Positions 1 to 12,685 of a stretch of DNA of 52,009 bases are shown in pieces; position 1 is the first letter of the stretch, and each line of letters opens with the position of its first letter. Position numbers and translations under genes: made by a program. The notes under the pieces were generated by a model. That model worked only from the letters and a program-made list of their open reading frames with translations, did not search any database and was not told the DNA's origin. Source of the DNA: Candidatus Faecousia excrementipullorum (GTDB lineage Bacteria; Bacillota; Clostridia; Oscillospirales; Oscillospiraceae); assembly GCA_018712825.1 (NCBI GenBank), contig DVGG01000008.1:1-52009 (forward strand), in the 5' to 3' direction.

Positions 1-416
1 ACCACGTGGGCACCATGATTGAGATTCCCCGTGCCTGCCTCACCGCCGACGAGATTGCCAAGGAAGCGGAGTTCTTCTGCTTCGGCACCAACGACCTGAC
101 CCAGATGACCTTCGGCTTCAGCCGTGACGACGCCGGCAAGTTCCTGGATGCCTACTACGACTCCAAGATCTACGAGAACGATCCCTTCGCCAAGCTGGAC
201 CAGATTGGCGTGGGCCGGCTCATGGAAATGGCCGTCAAGCTGGGCAAGTCCACCCGGCCCGACCTGCACCTGGGCATCTGCGGCGAGCACGGCGGCGACC
301 CCGTCTCCGTCATGTTCTGCCACAAGATTGGCCTGGACTATGTGTCCTGCTCCCCCTTCCGGGTACCCATCGCCCGCCTGGCCGCCGCTCAGGCCGCCAT
401 CGCCGAGGGCAAGTAA
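1..416 (+). CDS. ppdK: Pyruvate, phosphate dikinase, C-terminal fragment
   Basis: Only the last 138 codons are inside the window; the reading frame is open from base 3 to the TAA at 414-416. Pyruvate phosphate dikinase interconverts pyruvate + ATP + Pi and PEP + AMP + PPi in the cytoplasm, and serves glycolysis or gluconeogenesis in anaerobic clostridia. The visible part is the end of the PEP/pyruvate-binding TIM barrel: the stretch GTMIEIPRA, then [17 protein letters not shown], and the active-site motif [10 protein letters not shown], which carries the catalytic cysteine of the family, then the C-terminal helix. The motif spacing and the ending match PPDK better than PEP synthase or PTS enzyme I, which share the fold. 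The 5' part lies outside the window. A strong terminator follows within 10 nt, so this is the last gene of its transcript. Confidence 0.95.
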   Translation, partial: HVGTMIEIPRACLTADEIAKEAEFFCFGTNDLTQMTFGFSRDDAGKFLDAYYDSKIYENDPFAKLDQIGVGRLMEMAVKLGKSTRPDLHLGICGEHGGDPVSVMFCHKIGLDYVSCSPFRVPIARLAAAQAAIAEGK

Positions 417-423
417 AACCGCA

Positions 424-455
424 AACCCCGCACCGAAAGGTGCGGGGTTTTTGTT
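424..455 (+). terminator. Rho-independent terminator of ppdK
   Basis: An 11-bp perfect stem (424-434 with 439-449) is closed by a GAAA tetraloop and runs into a T tract ending TTTTTGTT. It starts 8 nt after the ppdK stop codon. Confidence 0.93.
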
Positions 456-657
456 AAGGGAACAGGTAAGAGGGAATAAGTTGGCGGACAAGCCGCCGGA
501 AAAACCCGGTATCCGTGCAAAAACGGATACCGGGCATTTTCGTAAATATTGCAGACCTTTTTCTCCCCATTTTACTCGGTAACGATACCGGGCGGGTCAG
601 GGAAGTAACGATTCGCAGAAAGCTCCCGTGCGAAATCGGGTGCAGGCCCTGCCTGCC
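456..657. repeat. Intergenic repeat island 1 (between ppdK and groL)
   Basis: No gene is seen. The stretch holds a fragment resembling AAGAGGGAATAAG seen again near 23850, a hairpin built on CGGTATCCG (505-534), and around 576-650 one copy of the 'CGGTATCGTTAC / GGGTCAGGGAAGTAACGATT' element that recurs in the other islands (for example 2790-2965, 23945-24020, 43190-43230). The copies are similar but not identical and contain no conserved reading frame. Confidence 0.75.
500..534 (-). terminator. Possible groL terminator
   Basis: An 11-bp perfect stem (505-515 with 524-534), read on the minus strand, is followed by TTTTT. It lies about 120 nt beyond the groL stop, so assignment to groESL is inferred from direction only. 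The stem uses the same CGGTATC core as the neighbouring repeats. Confidence 0.5.
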
Positions 658-2307
<1,650 letters not shown>

Positions 2308-2583
2308 TTACTGGGTGACAACAGCCAGGATGTCTTCCTGCTTCACGAACTTGTAGTCCACACCGTCCAGCTTGATTTCGGTGCCGGTGAACTTGCCCAC
2401 CACGACCTTGTCGCCGGGCTTCACGGTGACTTCCACATCCTTGGTGCCGGGGCCGGCGGAGATTACCTCGTAAATGCCGGACTTTTCCTTGTTGGCGGTG
2501 GCCAGGATAATGCCGGAGGAAGTGGTTTCCTCAGATTCGGTCTGCTTCAGCAGAATGTTGTCTGCCATGGGTTTGAGCTTCAT
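2308..2583 (-). CDS. groS: Co-chaperonin GroES (10 kDa)
   Basis: This is a 91-residue GroES, the heptameric lid of GroEL. It begins MKLKPMADNILLKQ and shows the mobile-loop region (ESEETTSSGIIL) and the conserved SAGPGTKD and VKPGDKVVVGKFTGTE strands. An in-frame upstream Met at 2601 is possible, but the GGAGG site lies 8-9 nt before the ATG at 2583, giving the usual family start. First gene of the groESL operon, with a 59-nt leader to the CIRCE element. Confidence 0.97.
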   Translation of the reverse strand: MKLKPMADNILLKQTESEETTSSGIILATANKEKSGIYEVISAGPGTKDVEVTVKPGDKVVVGKFTGTEIKLDGVDYKFVKQEDILAVVTQ

Positions 2584-2642
2584 AAATATGCCTCCAAACA
2601 CAATATTTAGATTGCGGTATGCCGCATTTATCTACAGGGTTG

Positions 2643-2669
2643 TTAGCACTCAAAACATCTGAGTGCTAA
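2643..2669. promoter_or_regulatory. CIRCE operator (HrcA binding site)
   Basis: TTAGCACTC and GAGTGCTAA are a perfect 9-bp inverted repeat separated by 9 nt, the exact CIRCE consensus. It sits just downstream of the groESL -10 element, so HrcA bound here would block transcription until heat or misfolded protein titrates GroEL. hrcA is not in the window. Confidence 0.97.
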
Positions 2670-2678
2670 CACCTCTAT

Positions 2679-2707
2679 AATATAGCCCAAACCCCGGAAA
2701 AAAGCAA
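2679..2707 (-). promoter_or_regulatory. groESL sigma-A promoter
   Basis: On the minus strand TTGCTT (2707-2702) and TATATT (2684-2679) are separated by 17 nt. CIRCE begins 9 nt further on. Confidence 0.85.
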
Positions 2708-3231
2708 GGGGTATTTGTAAATTTCTTTTTAACATTTCCGGCGAGCCGCCGCCGGGGTGCCCCCGGTGGCAATGCGCACCAAGCTGGTCTGTAATCGTTA
2801 CTTCCCTGACCCGCCCGGTATCGGCGGCTTGTCCGCCGAACTTATTACATATTCCCTATTCACTATTCCTTAAATCCGCCCGGTATCGGCGGCGAGTCGC
2901 CGCTGACGATTTCGCACGATGGCTTTCTACGAATCGTTCTTTCCCTGACCCGCCCGGTATCGTTACTGCGGTGCAGTAGGTGCATAGACCAAAGCCCCCC
3001 TTGCCAAAGGGGGGTGGTTTGGCGATAGCCAAACCGGGGGGATAAAAGGCTGGTAGGTTTCCACATTGGTTTGTACTTTGAAGAAGTGCCTGCCGTGAAT
3101 CCCTCAGGCAAAAATCTTTGATTTTTGCCAGCTCCCACAGGCCGGGAGCCTTTGGGGTGCGGTATCGATACCGGGCGATGCATTGACAGCGGCGGCACGC
3201 CGCCCTTTGGCAAGGGAGCCTTGCGGTGCAG
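2708..3231. repeat. Intergenic repeat island 2 (between groES and the SBP gene)
   Basis: About 520 bp without a gene. From 2740 to 2990 there are three broken copies of the 'CGGTATCG / TCCCTGACCCGCCCGG' element. 2991-3153 is one almost complete ~165-bp hairpin-rich unit (family A), reading toward the left on the minus strand: GGCTCCC hairpin, a TGAGGGATTC core, then a CCCCCTTTGGC hairpin. 3154-3231 is a second, shortened unit start abutting the terminator of the substrate-binding protein gene. Short open frames here are not conserved between copies. Confidence 0.8.
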
Positions 3232-3267
3232 AAAAGGGGCCCGCTGCAGTATTTTGCAACGGACCCC
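3232..3267 (-). terminator. Terminator of the SBP operon
   Basis: Stem arms 3236-3248 and 3255-3267 (13 bp) are mismatched twice on the plus strand, but both positions become G-U pairs on the minus strand. A TTTT run follows, so it works in the direction of the gene ending at 3277. Confidence 0.85.
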
Positions 3268-3276
3268 TTGGGGACA

Positions 3277-4842
3277 TTATTCATCTGTTGGCTCGTCGTC
3301 CGTCAGGGTGGGCGGGTCTACCTGGGCCTGGGTCATATTTTTGCCCAGAGAGTAGTAGAACACGTTGTCCCGGGCGGGGGTCAGCTCTGTAAGCAGGCCC
3401 CGGGTGGCATACACCGCATAGCTGCGGAACAAAATGGGGGTAATGTAGCCGTTGTCCATGATGTTCTGATGGAGGGTGTAGAAATTGCCGTGGTTTTCCA
3501 GGGCATCCAGGCACAGAGCGTAGGTGGTGGTATTGTCCACGCCGCCGTAGCTCAGGGCGCCGTAGGTGTAGAAGAAGGCGGACAAATCCATGTTGGGAGA
3601 CAGCTTGGTCTGACCCAGATACAGGTCGAAATTCCGGAAATACAGGGCGTCCAGATACTGCTGCTGGGGCAGCTCCTTTACGGTGGCGTTCAGACCGCCG
3701 TTTGTGAGCATCTGGGCAATGTCCCTGGCTACCCGCACCCGGAGGGAGTCGGAGCTGTTCACCAGGATTTCCACCGAGTATCCCACAACTCCTGCGTCGG
3801 CAACGGCCTTGGCGAATTTGCTTTCGTCAAAGGCGTACTGCTCCGCCAGGCTCTGGGAGTAGTAGGGGAACTGGGGCGAGGCCGGCAAGGTTGCGCTCCG
3901 GGCAAAGCCCCGGTAGTAGGTATCTACAATCTTGTCCCGGTCGATGGCGAAGGTCAGGGCAGACCGTATCTTCGGGTTGGACAGCACCGTATTGGAGCTG
4001 TTGCAGGCCAGATACAGGAAAATTCCGTTCTCACAGTCCCACAGCTCATAGTCGCACCGGTAGTCCGCATAGTTGTCAGAGCCCGGGTCGGCACACACCA
4101 GGTCCAGGGTTTCAAACTGGAAGGTATCCCGGATCTGGGTGGTGGATTCCGCAGGAATCAGGGCGATGGCGGAGGCGGTGACCACCAGATCTGCCTGGCA
4201 CCACCAGTCCGTCCGCCGCTCCAGGCAGGATTCGGCCCTGTTGAGGATATAGGGGCCGGTGCCCAGGGGGTGGGTCAGGTCCAGCTGGTTGGCTTTCAGA
4301 ATGGGGATGTCCAGAAGCAGGGGCAAATCCTCCATGGGGGTGTCCAGGGTGATTACCAGGGTATCCCCGGAAATCTCCATGGTGGAGATGTGGGTGAAGC
4401 GGCCGCCGTAGTAGTCGCTTTCCTTGGCGGCCTCCAAAGTGGCCAGCACGTCTGCCAGCACCAGGGGAGAGCCGTCGGAGAAGGTGGCATTTTCAATGGT
4501 GAAGGTATATTGGCGCATATCCTCCGACACGGAGTAGGTCTTGCACAGCTGGGGCTCCACCTGATAGTCCCGGTTGGTGACAAAGAGGCTCTGGTACAGC
4601 AGGGAGAAAAGCGCCCGGTTGGTGTAGTTGGTGGAAAGAATGGGGTTCATGGATTCGTCGGCATAGTAGGTCAGGGTCAAATCCTGCATTTCTTCCCCAT
4701 CGGTGGGACGGGTAACCGGGGTGCTTCCCCCTTCTTCCGGCGCCAGAGCGTCTCCGGTGGGTACATATTCTCCGCTCCGGCTGCAGGCGGCCATGGAAAA
4801 GACCAGGGCAAGAACCAGAATCATTCCCAGCAGCTTTTTCAT
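3277..4842 (-). CDS. Extracellular solute-binding lipoprotein, family 5 (peptide/nickel type)
   Basis: A 521-residue lipoprotein. The N-terminus MKKLLGMILVLALVFSMAAC is a lipoprotein signal peptide with the acylated Cys at residue 20. The rest matches family 5 (OppA/DppA-like) binding proteins: LTYYADESMNPILSTNYTNRALFSLLYQSLF near the start, the QYTFTIENATFSDGSPL..DVLATLEAAKES segment typical of the family, and GYSVEILVNSSDSLRVRVARDIAQML in the C-terminal lobe. It probably binds oligopeptides outside the membrane, but the substrate cannot be read from sequence. Its ATG overlaps the pgeF stop as ATGA, so the two are translationally coupled. No permease or ATPase genes flank it, so it is an orphan that may feed a transporter encoded elsewhere. 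Confidence 0.88.
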   Translation of the reverse strand: MKKLLGMILVLALVFSMAACSRSGEYVPTGDALAPEEGGSTPVTRPTDGEEMQDLTLTYYADESMNPILSTNYTNRALFSLLYQSLFVTNRDYQVEPQLCKTYSVSEDMRQYTFTIENATFSDGSPLVLADVLATLEAAKESDYYGGRFTHISTMEISGDTLVITLDTPMEDLPLLLDIPILKANQLDLTHPLGTGPYILNRAESCLERRTDWWCQADLVVTASAIALIPAESTTQIRDTFQFETLDLVCADPGSDNYADYRCDYELWDCENGIFLYLACNSSNTVLSNPKIRSALTFAIDRDKIVDTYYRGFARSATLPASPQFPYYSQSLAEQYAFDESKFAKAVADAGVVGYSVEILVNSSDSLRVRVARDIAQMLTNGGLNATVKELPQQQYLDALYFRNFDLYLGQTKLSPNMDLSAFFYTYGALSYGGVDNTTTYALCLDALENHGNFYTLHQNIMDNGYITPILFRSYAVYATRGLLTELTPARDNVFYYSLGKNMTQAQVDPPTLTDDEPTDE

Positions 4843-5642
4843 CTTTCCACCTCCCCGGCAACAATCGCCGCTCCCTGGCTGCCCCGGAGGCTACCGGTGC
4901 GCCGGTGGGACCAGAAAAGGGTTTCGTCACAGTGGGTGCAGAGGCTGGAAACCTCCACCTGCCCTACCCCGGCCTCTTTTAGTATCCGGGCGTTGATGCC
5001 TTTTAGGTCTACATAATACTTACTTCCGGCGGAGCGGATAAAGGGCTCCGCCTCGCCTCCCAGGGCGGCTCTCATGGCCGCCGGCACATCCTCATCGGTC
5101 TCAAAGCAGCAAGCCCCAATGTTGGGGCCGATGGCGGCGTGGATATCCCAGGGGTTGGAACCAAAGGCCTTTGCCATAGCCTGTACCGCCTTTTCCCCAA
5201 TCCGGGCGGCGGTGCCCCGCCAGCCGGCGTGGACAGCCCCCACGGCGCCGGTTTTCTCGTCCCACAGCAAAATGGGGGTGCAGTCGGCGGTGAACACCAC
5301 CAGGGCCAGCCCCGGGGTGTTGGTAATGAGGCCGTCGCAGGGGGAAAGCTCCGGGGCGTACAGCCCGGCGCCGGCCTCAGGCCGCCCTGCCACCCGGACG
5401 ATGTCCGAGTGGGTCTGGGTGGAAAGCACGGCGTTTTTTGGGTCAAACCCCAGGAGATTTCCCAGAATTTCATAGTTTTTCAGCACATTTTCCCAGTCGT
5501 CCCCCCGGTGAATGCCGATGTTGAGGGACTGAAGGTGCCCCCGGCTCACACCTCCCAGACGGGTGGTGAAGCAGTGGGGGGCGGCAAGCCCTTCTGCCTG
5601 CTGGCAGGTAAGGGTGCCATAGGTCAGGGTTTTCACAGCCAT
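4839..5642 (-). CDS. pgeF: Peptidoglycan editing factor PgeF (laccase-domain, DUF152/YfiH family)
   Basis: A 267-residue single-domain protein of the YfiH/PgeF family. Family members act on purine nucleosides, and in E. coli PgeF keeps L-Ser from replacing L-Ala in peptidoglycan precursors. Seen here are LSTQTHSDIVRV, the metal-ligand region VGAVHAGWRGTAARI, AAIGPNIGACCFETDEDV and the C-terminal CTHCDETLFWSHRRTGSLRGSQGAAI. These give the His/Cys set expected for the zinc site. It starts 6 nt after secA; there is no clear Shine-Dalgarno, so it is probably translated by coupling to secA. It overlaps the next gene by 4 nt. Confidence 0.92.
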   Translation of the reverse strand: MAVKTLTYGTLTCQQAEGLAAPHCFTTRLGGVSRGHLQSLNIGIHRGDDWENVLKNYEILGNLLGFDPKNAVLSTQTHSDIVRVAGRPEAGAGLYAPELSPCDGLITNTPGLALVVFTADCTPILLWDEKTGAVGAVHAGWRGTAARIGEKAVQAMAKAFGSNPWDIHAAIGPNIGACCFETDEDVPAAMRAALGGEAEPFIRSAGSKYYVDLKGINARILKEAGVGQVEVSSLCTHCDETLFWSHRRTGSLRGSQGAAIVAGEVER

Positions 5643-5648
5643 AGGCGC

Positions 5649-8399
<2,751 letters not shown>

Positions 8400-8420
8400 A
8401 GTTTAACTCCTTGTCAATGG

Positions 8421-9626
8421 TCAAATGGAATTTTGCTGCTTTCCCATGGGCTCCGTTCCGTCCTGGATGAGGAGCAGATCGGAGATGATGGAATTGGAGA
8501 CGAGAAACCCCTTGGGGGTCAGATGCCAGCGGCCGTCAAAGGTTTTCTGAGCCAGCCCCTGCTCCCGGAAGGAGAGAAGGGCCTTTTCCAGAGGGGCAAA
8601 GGGCAGCAAAAACCGCTGCTCGTACACCTTGGGGTCCATACCGGTGACGGTACGCAGCCGCATCATGATATATTCGCCGGCCCGCTCCCGGGGGGGCACC
8701 TGCTGCACTTCCCGCAGCACCTGCCCGCCGGCGGCAATGCCGTCAATATACTGCTTAAGGCTCCGGACACAGGCAAACCGCTGCCCGCCGAAGTCGGAAC
8801 TGGCGTCCGGGCCGAAGCCTAAGTAGGCGCCGCCGCTCCAATATTTCAGATTGTGCCGGGACACATTGCCCTTGCGGCAGAAGTTGGAGATTTCGTACTG
8901 GCGGTAGCCGCAGCTTTTGAGAATCTCCACGGCGGACAGGTACATATCCGCCTGGGTATCGTCGTCTGCCAGGTTGCAGAACTCCTGATACTCCGCCAGG
9001 GGTGTCCCCTCCTCCACCTTCAGGCCGTAGCAGCTGATGTGCTCCGGGGCCATGTCGTAAATCACCTGCTTCAGGGTGTTTTCCCAGGCCTCCAGGGTCT
9101 GACCCGGCAGACCGTACATGAGATCCACAGAGAGATTGCGGAAGCGGTGCTTCCGGATTCGCTCCACGGCGTGCTTGGCCTGCTGGTAGTTGTGGGGTCT
9201 GCCCAGCTTCTTGAGGATGTTGTCGTCGTCGCACTGCACTCCCAGGCTCACCCGGTTAAAGCCCTCGCTCCGCAGCCGCCGGAGAAGCCGGTCGGATACA
9301 GAGTCGGGATTGGCCTCAAAGGTGATTTCCGCCTGGCCGGACACATCGAAGCTCTTGCGGATGGTGGTGAGAATCGCCGCCATACCCTCCGCCCCGAAAT
9401 AGGTGGGGGTGCCGCCTCCAAAGTAGATGGTGTCCACCAGATAGTCAGGAGCCAGAGCCCCCGCCTCCTTGATGTGGGCACACACCGCCTTCAGGTAGCC
9501 TTCCAGCAGGCTGTCGTCCTTACTGGTGACGGAGTAAAAATCGCAGTACTGGCATTTGCTCCGGCAGAAGGGCACATGAATATAGATCCCCAGAGGGGTT
9601 TTGTTTTTCCTTTGGAGAAAGGCCAT
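8421..9626 (-). CDS. hemW: Radical SAM heme chaperone HemW (HemN-like)
   Basis: A 401-residue radical SAM enzyme. GIYIHVPFCRSKCQYCDF holds the CX3CX2C iron-sulfur cluster (Cys 21, 25, 28), followed by DTIYFGGGTPTYF, the SAM-binding EITFEANPDSV and RVSLGVQCDDDNILKKLGRPH, and a C-terminal HemN-like domain. The family is often annotated as oxygen-independent coproporphyrinogen oxidase, but genes next to lepA in Firmicutes are normally HemW, which inserts heme into respiratory proteins. Coproporphyrinogen oxidase activity is therefore unlikely. A strong AGGAGGT site lies 6-7 nt upstream, and the gene follows the YD-repeat lipoprotein gene by 14 nt. Confidence 0.92.
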   Translation of the reverse strand: MAFLQRKNKTPLGIYIHVPFCRSKCQYCDFYSVTSKDDSLLEGYLKAVCAHIKEAGALAPDYLVDTIYFGGGTPTYFGAEGMAAILTTIRKSFDVSGQAEITFEANPDSVSDRLLRRLRSEGFNRVSLGVQCDDDNILKKLGRPHNYQQAKHAVERIRKHRFRNLSVDLMYGLPGQTLEAWENTLKQVIYDMAPEHISCYGLKVEEGTPLAEYQEFCNLADDDTQADMYLSAVEILKSCGYRQYEISNFCRKGNVSRHNLKYWSGGAYLGFGPDASSDFGGQRFACVRSLKQYIDGIAAGGQVLREVQQVPPRERAGEYIMMRLRTVTGMDPKVYEQRFLLPFAPLEKALLSFREQGLAQKTFDGRWHLTPKGFLVSNSIISDLLLIQDGTEPMGKQQNSI

Positions 9627-9640
9627 GATTACCTCCTATG

Positions 9641-10528
9641 CTAAAAGCCCAGAAGCTCCTTCCGGGCGGTATAAAATTCCGTAAGATTGTCCTCCACCAC
9701 CGGAATCTCCCCATAGGAAAATTCCAGCCACCATTGCAGCTCCAGGTTCTCGTCGTACTGGTGGACGGTGAGCAGGTTCCCCCGGCCGTCGTAGGTCATC
9801 TGCACCCGGGAGATGAGGCCGCCGGAGGGATTCCGCTTTTCCTGACCCAGCCGGAAGCCCTGGGTATTGTACTGATAGGTGATGGTGGCGGGGGGCGAAC
9901 CGGCATCATCAAAGGTCTGCTCCTTCAGCAGCCACCCCCGGCTGTTGTAGGTGTACTGGGTGCAGTCCAGGAGGATTCCCTGGCTGTCAAACTCCTGCAC
10001 CTTTTCCAGCAGGCCCCGGTCGTTGTAGGTGTAGCTGGTGTACTGGCTCAGCACGTCCCCCACGTACAGCTCCCGGGTCTGGAGCAGCCCCTGGCTGTCG
10101 TAGCTGTATTCCTGGCGCACCAGTCCTGCCTCTGTGCGGATGCGGTTTCCGGCGGCGTCATAGTTGTGGTAGGTGACTTCCAGCCCGTCCTTGGGCTGAA
10201 TGGCCGTGACCCGTCCGCCTTCGTCATAGCGGTAGCTCTCTTTGGCCTCCTGCTGACCCTGGGCATCGTACCGGGTGATGGACTGCAAATTGCCCATGGC
10301 ATCGTACTGAAGGGTCAGGTAGTAGTTGAGAAAGCCGTCGGGAAGATTGCACACGGCAGAAACCGGGGTCAGCACCTCCACCGTAGGCTGGGCTACGGTA
10401 GGCCGGGGGGCATCCGTGGAGGGCGGGGGGTCGGTAGGCGTGGGCTGCGGGGTGCAGCCCCACAGCAGTGCCGCCAGCACCAGGGCAGCCAGCACCAGGG
10501 CAGCCAGCCTTTTTCTTTTGACGGGCAT
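9641..10528 (-). CDS. Small lipoprotein with YD (RHS-type) repeats
   Basis: 295 residues. MPVKRKRLAALVLAALVLAALLWGC is a lipoprotein signal with Cys 25; the LVLAA doubling comes from a direct DNA repeat at about 10480-10510. After a Pro/Thr-rich linker (residues 26-50) comes a run of roughly eight YD-type repeats: YDAMGNLQSI, YDAQGQQEAKESYRYDEGGRVTAI, YDAAGNRIRTE, YDSQGLLQT, YNDRGLLEKV, YNSRGWLLKE, YNTQGFRLG and YDGRGNLLTV. These would form a short beta-structure outside the membrane. Classical RHS/YD proteins are over 1000 residues with a toxin tip; here there is no core DPXGL motif and no toxin domain. The function is unknown. It sits between lepA and hemW in a housekeeping operon, 85 nt after lepA. 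Confidence 0.8.
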   Translation of the reverse strand: MPVKRKRLAALVLAALVLAALLWGCTPQPTPTDPPPSTDAPRPTVAQPTVEVLTPVSAVCNLPDGFLNYYLTLQYDAMGNLQSITRYDAQGQQEAKESYRYDEGGRVTAIQPKDGLEVTYHNYDAAGNRIRTEAGLVRQEYSYDSQGLLQTRELYVGDVLSQYTSYTYNDRGLLEKVQEFDSQGILLDCTQYTYNSRGWLLKEQTFDDAGSPPATITYQYNTQGFRLGQEKRNPSGGLISRVQMTYDGRGNLLTVHQYDENLELQWWLEFSYGEIPVVEDNLTEFYTARKELLGF

Positions 10529-10559
10529 AGTGTCCCTTCTTTCTTGGATAAAGCCTCAG

Positions 10560-10613
10560 GGAAGCTCTGAATAAATCGGCAAGAGCTGGTAGGACGATTT
10601 ATTCAGAGTTTCC
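10560..10613. repeat. 54-bp inverted repeat at the lepA stop
   Basis: Arms 10560-10578 and 10595-10613 (GGAAGCTCTGAATAAATCG versus GGAAACTCTGAATAAATCG in reverse complement) match at 18 of 19 positions around a 16-nt spacer, and touch the lepA TAA codon. No T tract follows on either strand, so it is not a typical terminator. It looks like a pair of transposon terminal inverted repeats without a body, or a MITE-like relic; that reading is inference. Confidence 0.7.
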
Positions 10614-12422
10614 TTAGTCCTCGTCCAGCTTCAGCACAGCCATGAAGGCCTCGGAGGGGACGGACACGGTGCCGAAGGTGCGCATCCGCTTCTTGCCCTC
10701 CTTCTGCTTTTCCAGCAGCTTCTTCTTCCGGGTGATGTCGCCGCCGTAGCACTTGGCAAGCACATCCTTCCGCAGGGCCTTGATGGTCTCCCGGGCGATG
10801 ATTTTGCCGCCGATGGCAGCCTGAATGGGAATTTCAAACTGGGCTCTGGGAATGTTCTCCTTCAGCTTTTCGCAGATTTTCCGGGCTCTGGGGTAGGCGT
10901 TGTCCGCAAAGAGGATGAAGCTCAAAGCGTCCACCACATCGCCGTTGAGAAGAATGTCCAGCTTCACCAGCCGGCTGGGCCGGTAGCCGATGAGCTCATA
11001 GTCCAGACTGCCGTAGCCCCGGGTCCGGGACTTGAGGGCGTCGAAAAAGTCGTAGATGATTTCGTTCAGGGGCATCTCGTAGTGCAGCTCCACCCGGTGG
11101 GCGTCCAGATACACCATGTCCTTGAAATCGCCCCGGCGGGAGGTGGCCAGCTCCATGATGTTGCCCACATACTCCTGGGGCGCCATGAGATTTACCTTTA
11201 CAAAGGGCTCCTCTGCCAGCTGGATGTCTGCCGGGTCGGGATAGTCCAGGGGGTTGTCCACCATCAGCACCTCGCCGTTGGTCTTGGTGACCCGGTAGAC
11301 AACGTTGGGGGCGGTGGTGATGAGGTCCAGGTTGTACTCCCGCTCCAGCCGCTCCTGGATAATCTCCATGTGGAGAAGACCCAAAAAGCCGCACCGGAAG
11401 CCAAAGCCCAGGGCGATGGAGGATTCCAGCTCATAGGACATGGAGGCGTCGTTCAGCTTCAGCTTCTCCAGAGCCTCCCGCAAATCCTGATACTTGGCTC
11501 CGTCTGCCGGGTAAATGCCGGAGTAGACCATGGGCTGTACCTGGCGGTAGCCGGGCAGAGGCTCCGAGGCGGGATTTTCCAGGGAGGTGATGGTGTCGCC
11601 CACCTGGGTGTCGGATACATTTTTGATAGAGGCGGTGATGTAGCCTACCTCGCCGGCGCCCAGAGCATCCCGGGGGGTCAGTCCCAGAGGATTCATGGTG
11701 CCGACCTCCACTACCTTATATACAGCGCCGGTGGCCATCATGCGGATGTCCATGCCGGGACGGACGGTGCCCTCCTTGATGCGGGTGTAGACGATGACAC
11801 CCCGGTAGGAGTCGTACTGGCTGTCGAAAATCAGGGCCTGCAAGGGTGCATTCCGGTCACCCTGGGGGGCAGGGACGTTCTTTACAATCATTTCCAGCAC
11901 GGAATGGATGTTGATGCCATTTTTGGCGGAAATCTCCGGGGCATCCTCGGCGGAAATGCAGATAATGTCCTCAATCTCCGCCTTGACCTCTTGGGGACGG
12001 GCAGAGGGAAGGTCGATTTTATTGATTACCGGCAGCACCTCCAGCCCGGCGTCGGTAGCCAGGAAGGTGTTGGCCAGGGTCTGGGCTTCCACGCCCTGGG
12101 AGGCATCCACCACCAGCACGGCCCCTTCGCAGGCCGCCAGGGAACGGGATACCTCATAATTAAAGTCCACATGGCCCGGGGTGTCGATGAGGTTCAGGGC
12201 ATAGACCTGCCCATCGTCGGCCTGGTAGGAAAGCTGGACGGCGGTGGCTTTGATGGTGATGCCCCGCTCCCGCTCCAAATCCATGGAGTCCAGGATTTGG
12301 TTTTCCATTTCCCGCTGGTCGATGGCATGGCACTCCTCCAGCAGGCGGTCTGCCAGGGTGGACTTGCCGTGGTCGATGTGGGCGATGATGGAGAAATTGC
12401 GGATTTTGGAAAGCTCGGTCAT
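10614..12422 (-). CDS. lepA: Elongation factor 4 (LepA), ribosomal back-translocase GTPase
   Basis: 602 residues from the ATG at 12422, the normal length for LepA. An in-frame upstream start at 12575 would add 51 residues unlike the family and would lie upstream of the promoter, whereas GGGGGAG precedes the ATG at 12422. GTPase motifs are [16 protein letters not shown] (G1), RERGITIKA (G2), DTPGHVDF (G3) and INKIDLP (G4). The LepA-specific C-terminal domain is seen as [23 protein letters not shown]. It acts on stalled ribosomes under stress. It is the promoter-proximal gene of the minus-strand run that continues through hemW and secA. Confidence 0.97.
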   Translation of the reverse strand: MTELSKIRNFSIIAHIDHGKSTLADRLLEECHAIDQREMENQILDSMDLERERGITIKATAVQLSYQADDGQVYALNLIDTPGHVDFNYEVSRSLAACEGAVLVVDASQGVEAQTLANTFLATDAGLEVLPVINKIDLPSARPQEVKAEIEDIICISAEDAPEISAKNGINIHSVLEMIVKNVPAPQGDRNAPLQALIFDSQYDSYRGVIVYTRIKEGTVRPGMDIRMMATGAVYKVVEVGTMNPLGLTPRDALGAGEVGYITASIKNVSDTQVGDTITSLENPASEPLPGYRQVQPMVYSGIYPADGAKYQDLREALEKLKLNDASMSYELESSIALGFGFRCGFLGLLHMEIIQERLEREYNLDLITTAPNVVYRVTKTNGEVLMVDNPLDYPDPADIQLAEEPFVKVNLMAPQEYVGNIMELATSRRGDFKDMVYLDAHRVELHYEMPLNEIIYDFFDALKSRTRGYGSLDYELIGYRPSRLVKLDILLNGDVVDALSFILFADNAYPRARKICEKLKENIPRAQFEIPIQAAIGGKIIARETIKALRKDVLAKCYGGDITRKKKLLEKQKEGKKRMRTFGTVSVPSEAFMAVLKLDED

Positions 12423-12486
12423 AGGGCTCCCCCTTTCAGAAAATCTTCCGCTGGAAAGGCCCAGCGCATAGCATGGCATTTTCCCA

Positions 12487-12515
12487 ATTATACCGAATTT
12501 TTCCGGAAAAGTAAA
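12487..12515 (-). promoter_or_regulatory. lepA promoter
   Basis: On the minus strand TTTACT (12515-12510), a 17-nt spacer and a perfect TATAAT (12492-12487), 65 nt upstream of the lepA start codon. Confidence 0.8.
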
Positions 12516-12609
12516 CCGTATGTTTTCGGGAATTTGGGGGAATACTGTCTGACGAACCGGACAAAAAATCCCCAAAGCCCTGATTTTTTGAAAAATTTCA
12601 AAAAAACCC

Positions 12610-12638
12610 TTGCCGAAAATAAAAAATCAGGGTATAGT
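12610..12638 (+). promoter_or_regulatory. rpoD promoter
   Basis: TTGCCG (12610-12615), 17 nt, TATAGT (12633-12638), about 48 nt before the rpoD ATG. It diverges from the lepA promoter across an A/T-rich gap of about 95 bp. Confidence 0.8.
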
Positions 12639-12685
12639 CTAACAGCTAAGAAAAGTTTTTCCCCAGAAAAAGAGGAGCTGATGTA

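Noticed and set aside
8421..9626. Oxygen-independent coproporphyrinogen III oxidase (HemN)
   Set aside because: The lepA-linked Firmicute clade with this motif layout is HemW; the N-terminal HemN-specific extension is missing.
9641..10528. RHS toxin or contact-dependent inhibition locus
   Set aside because: No toxin domain, RHS core cleavage motif or immunity gene is present.
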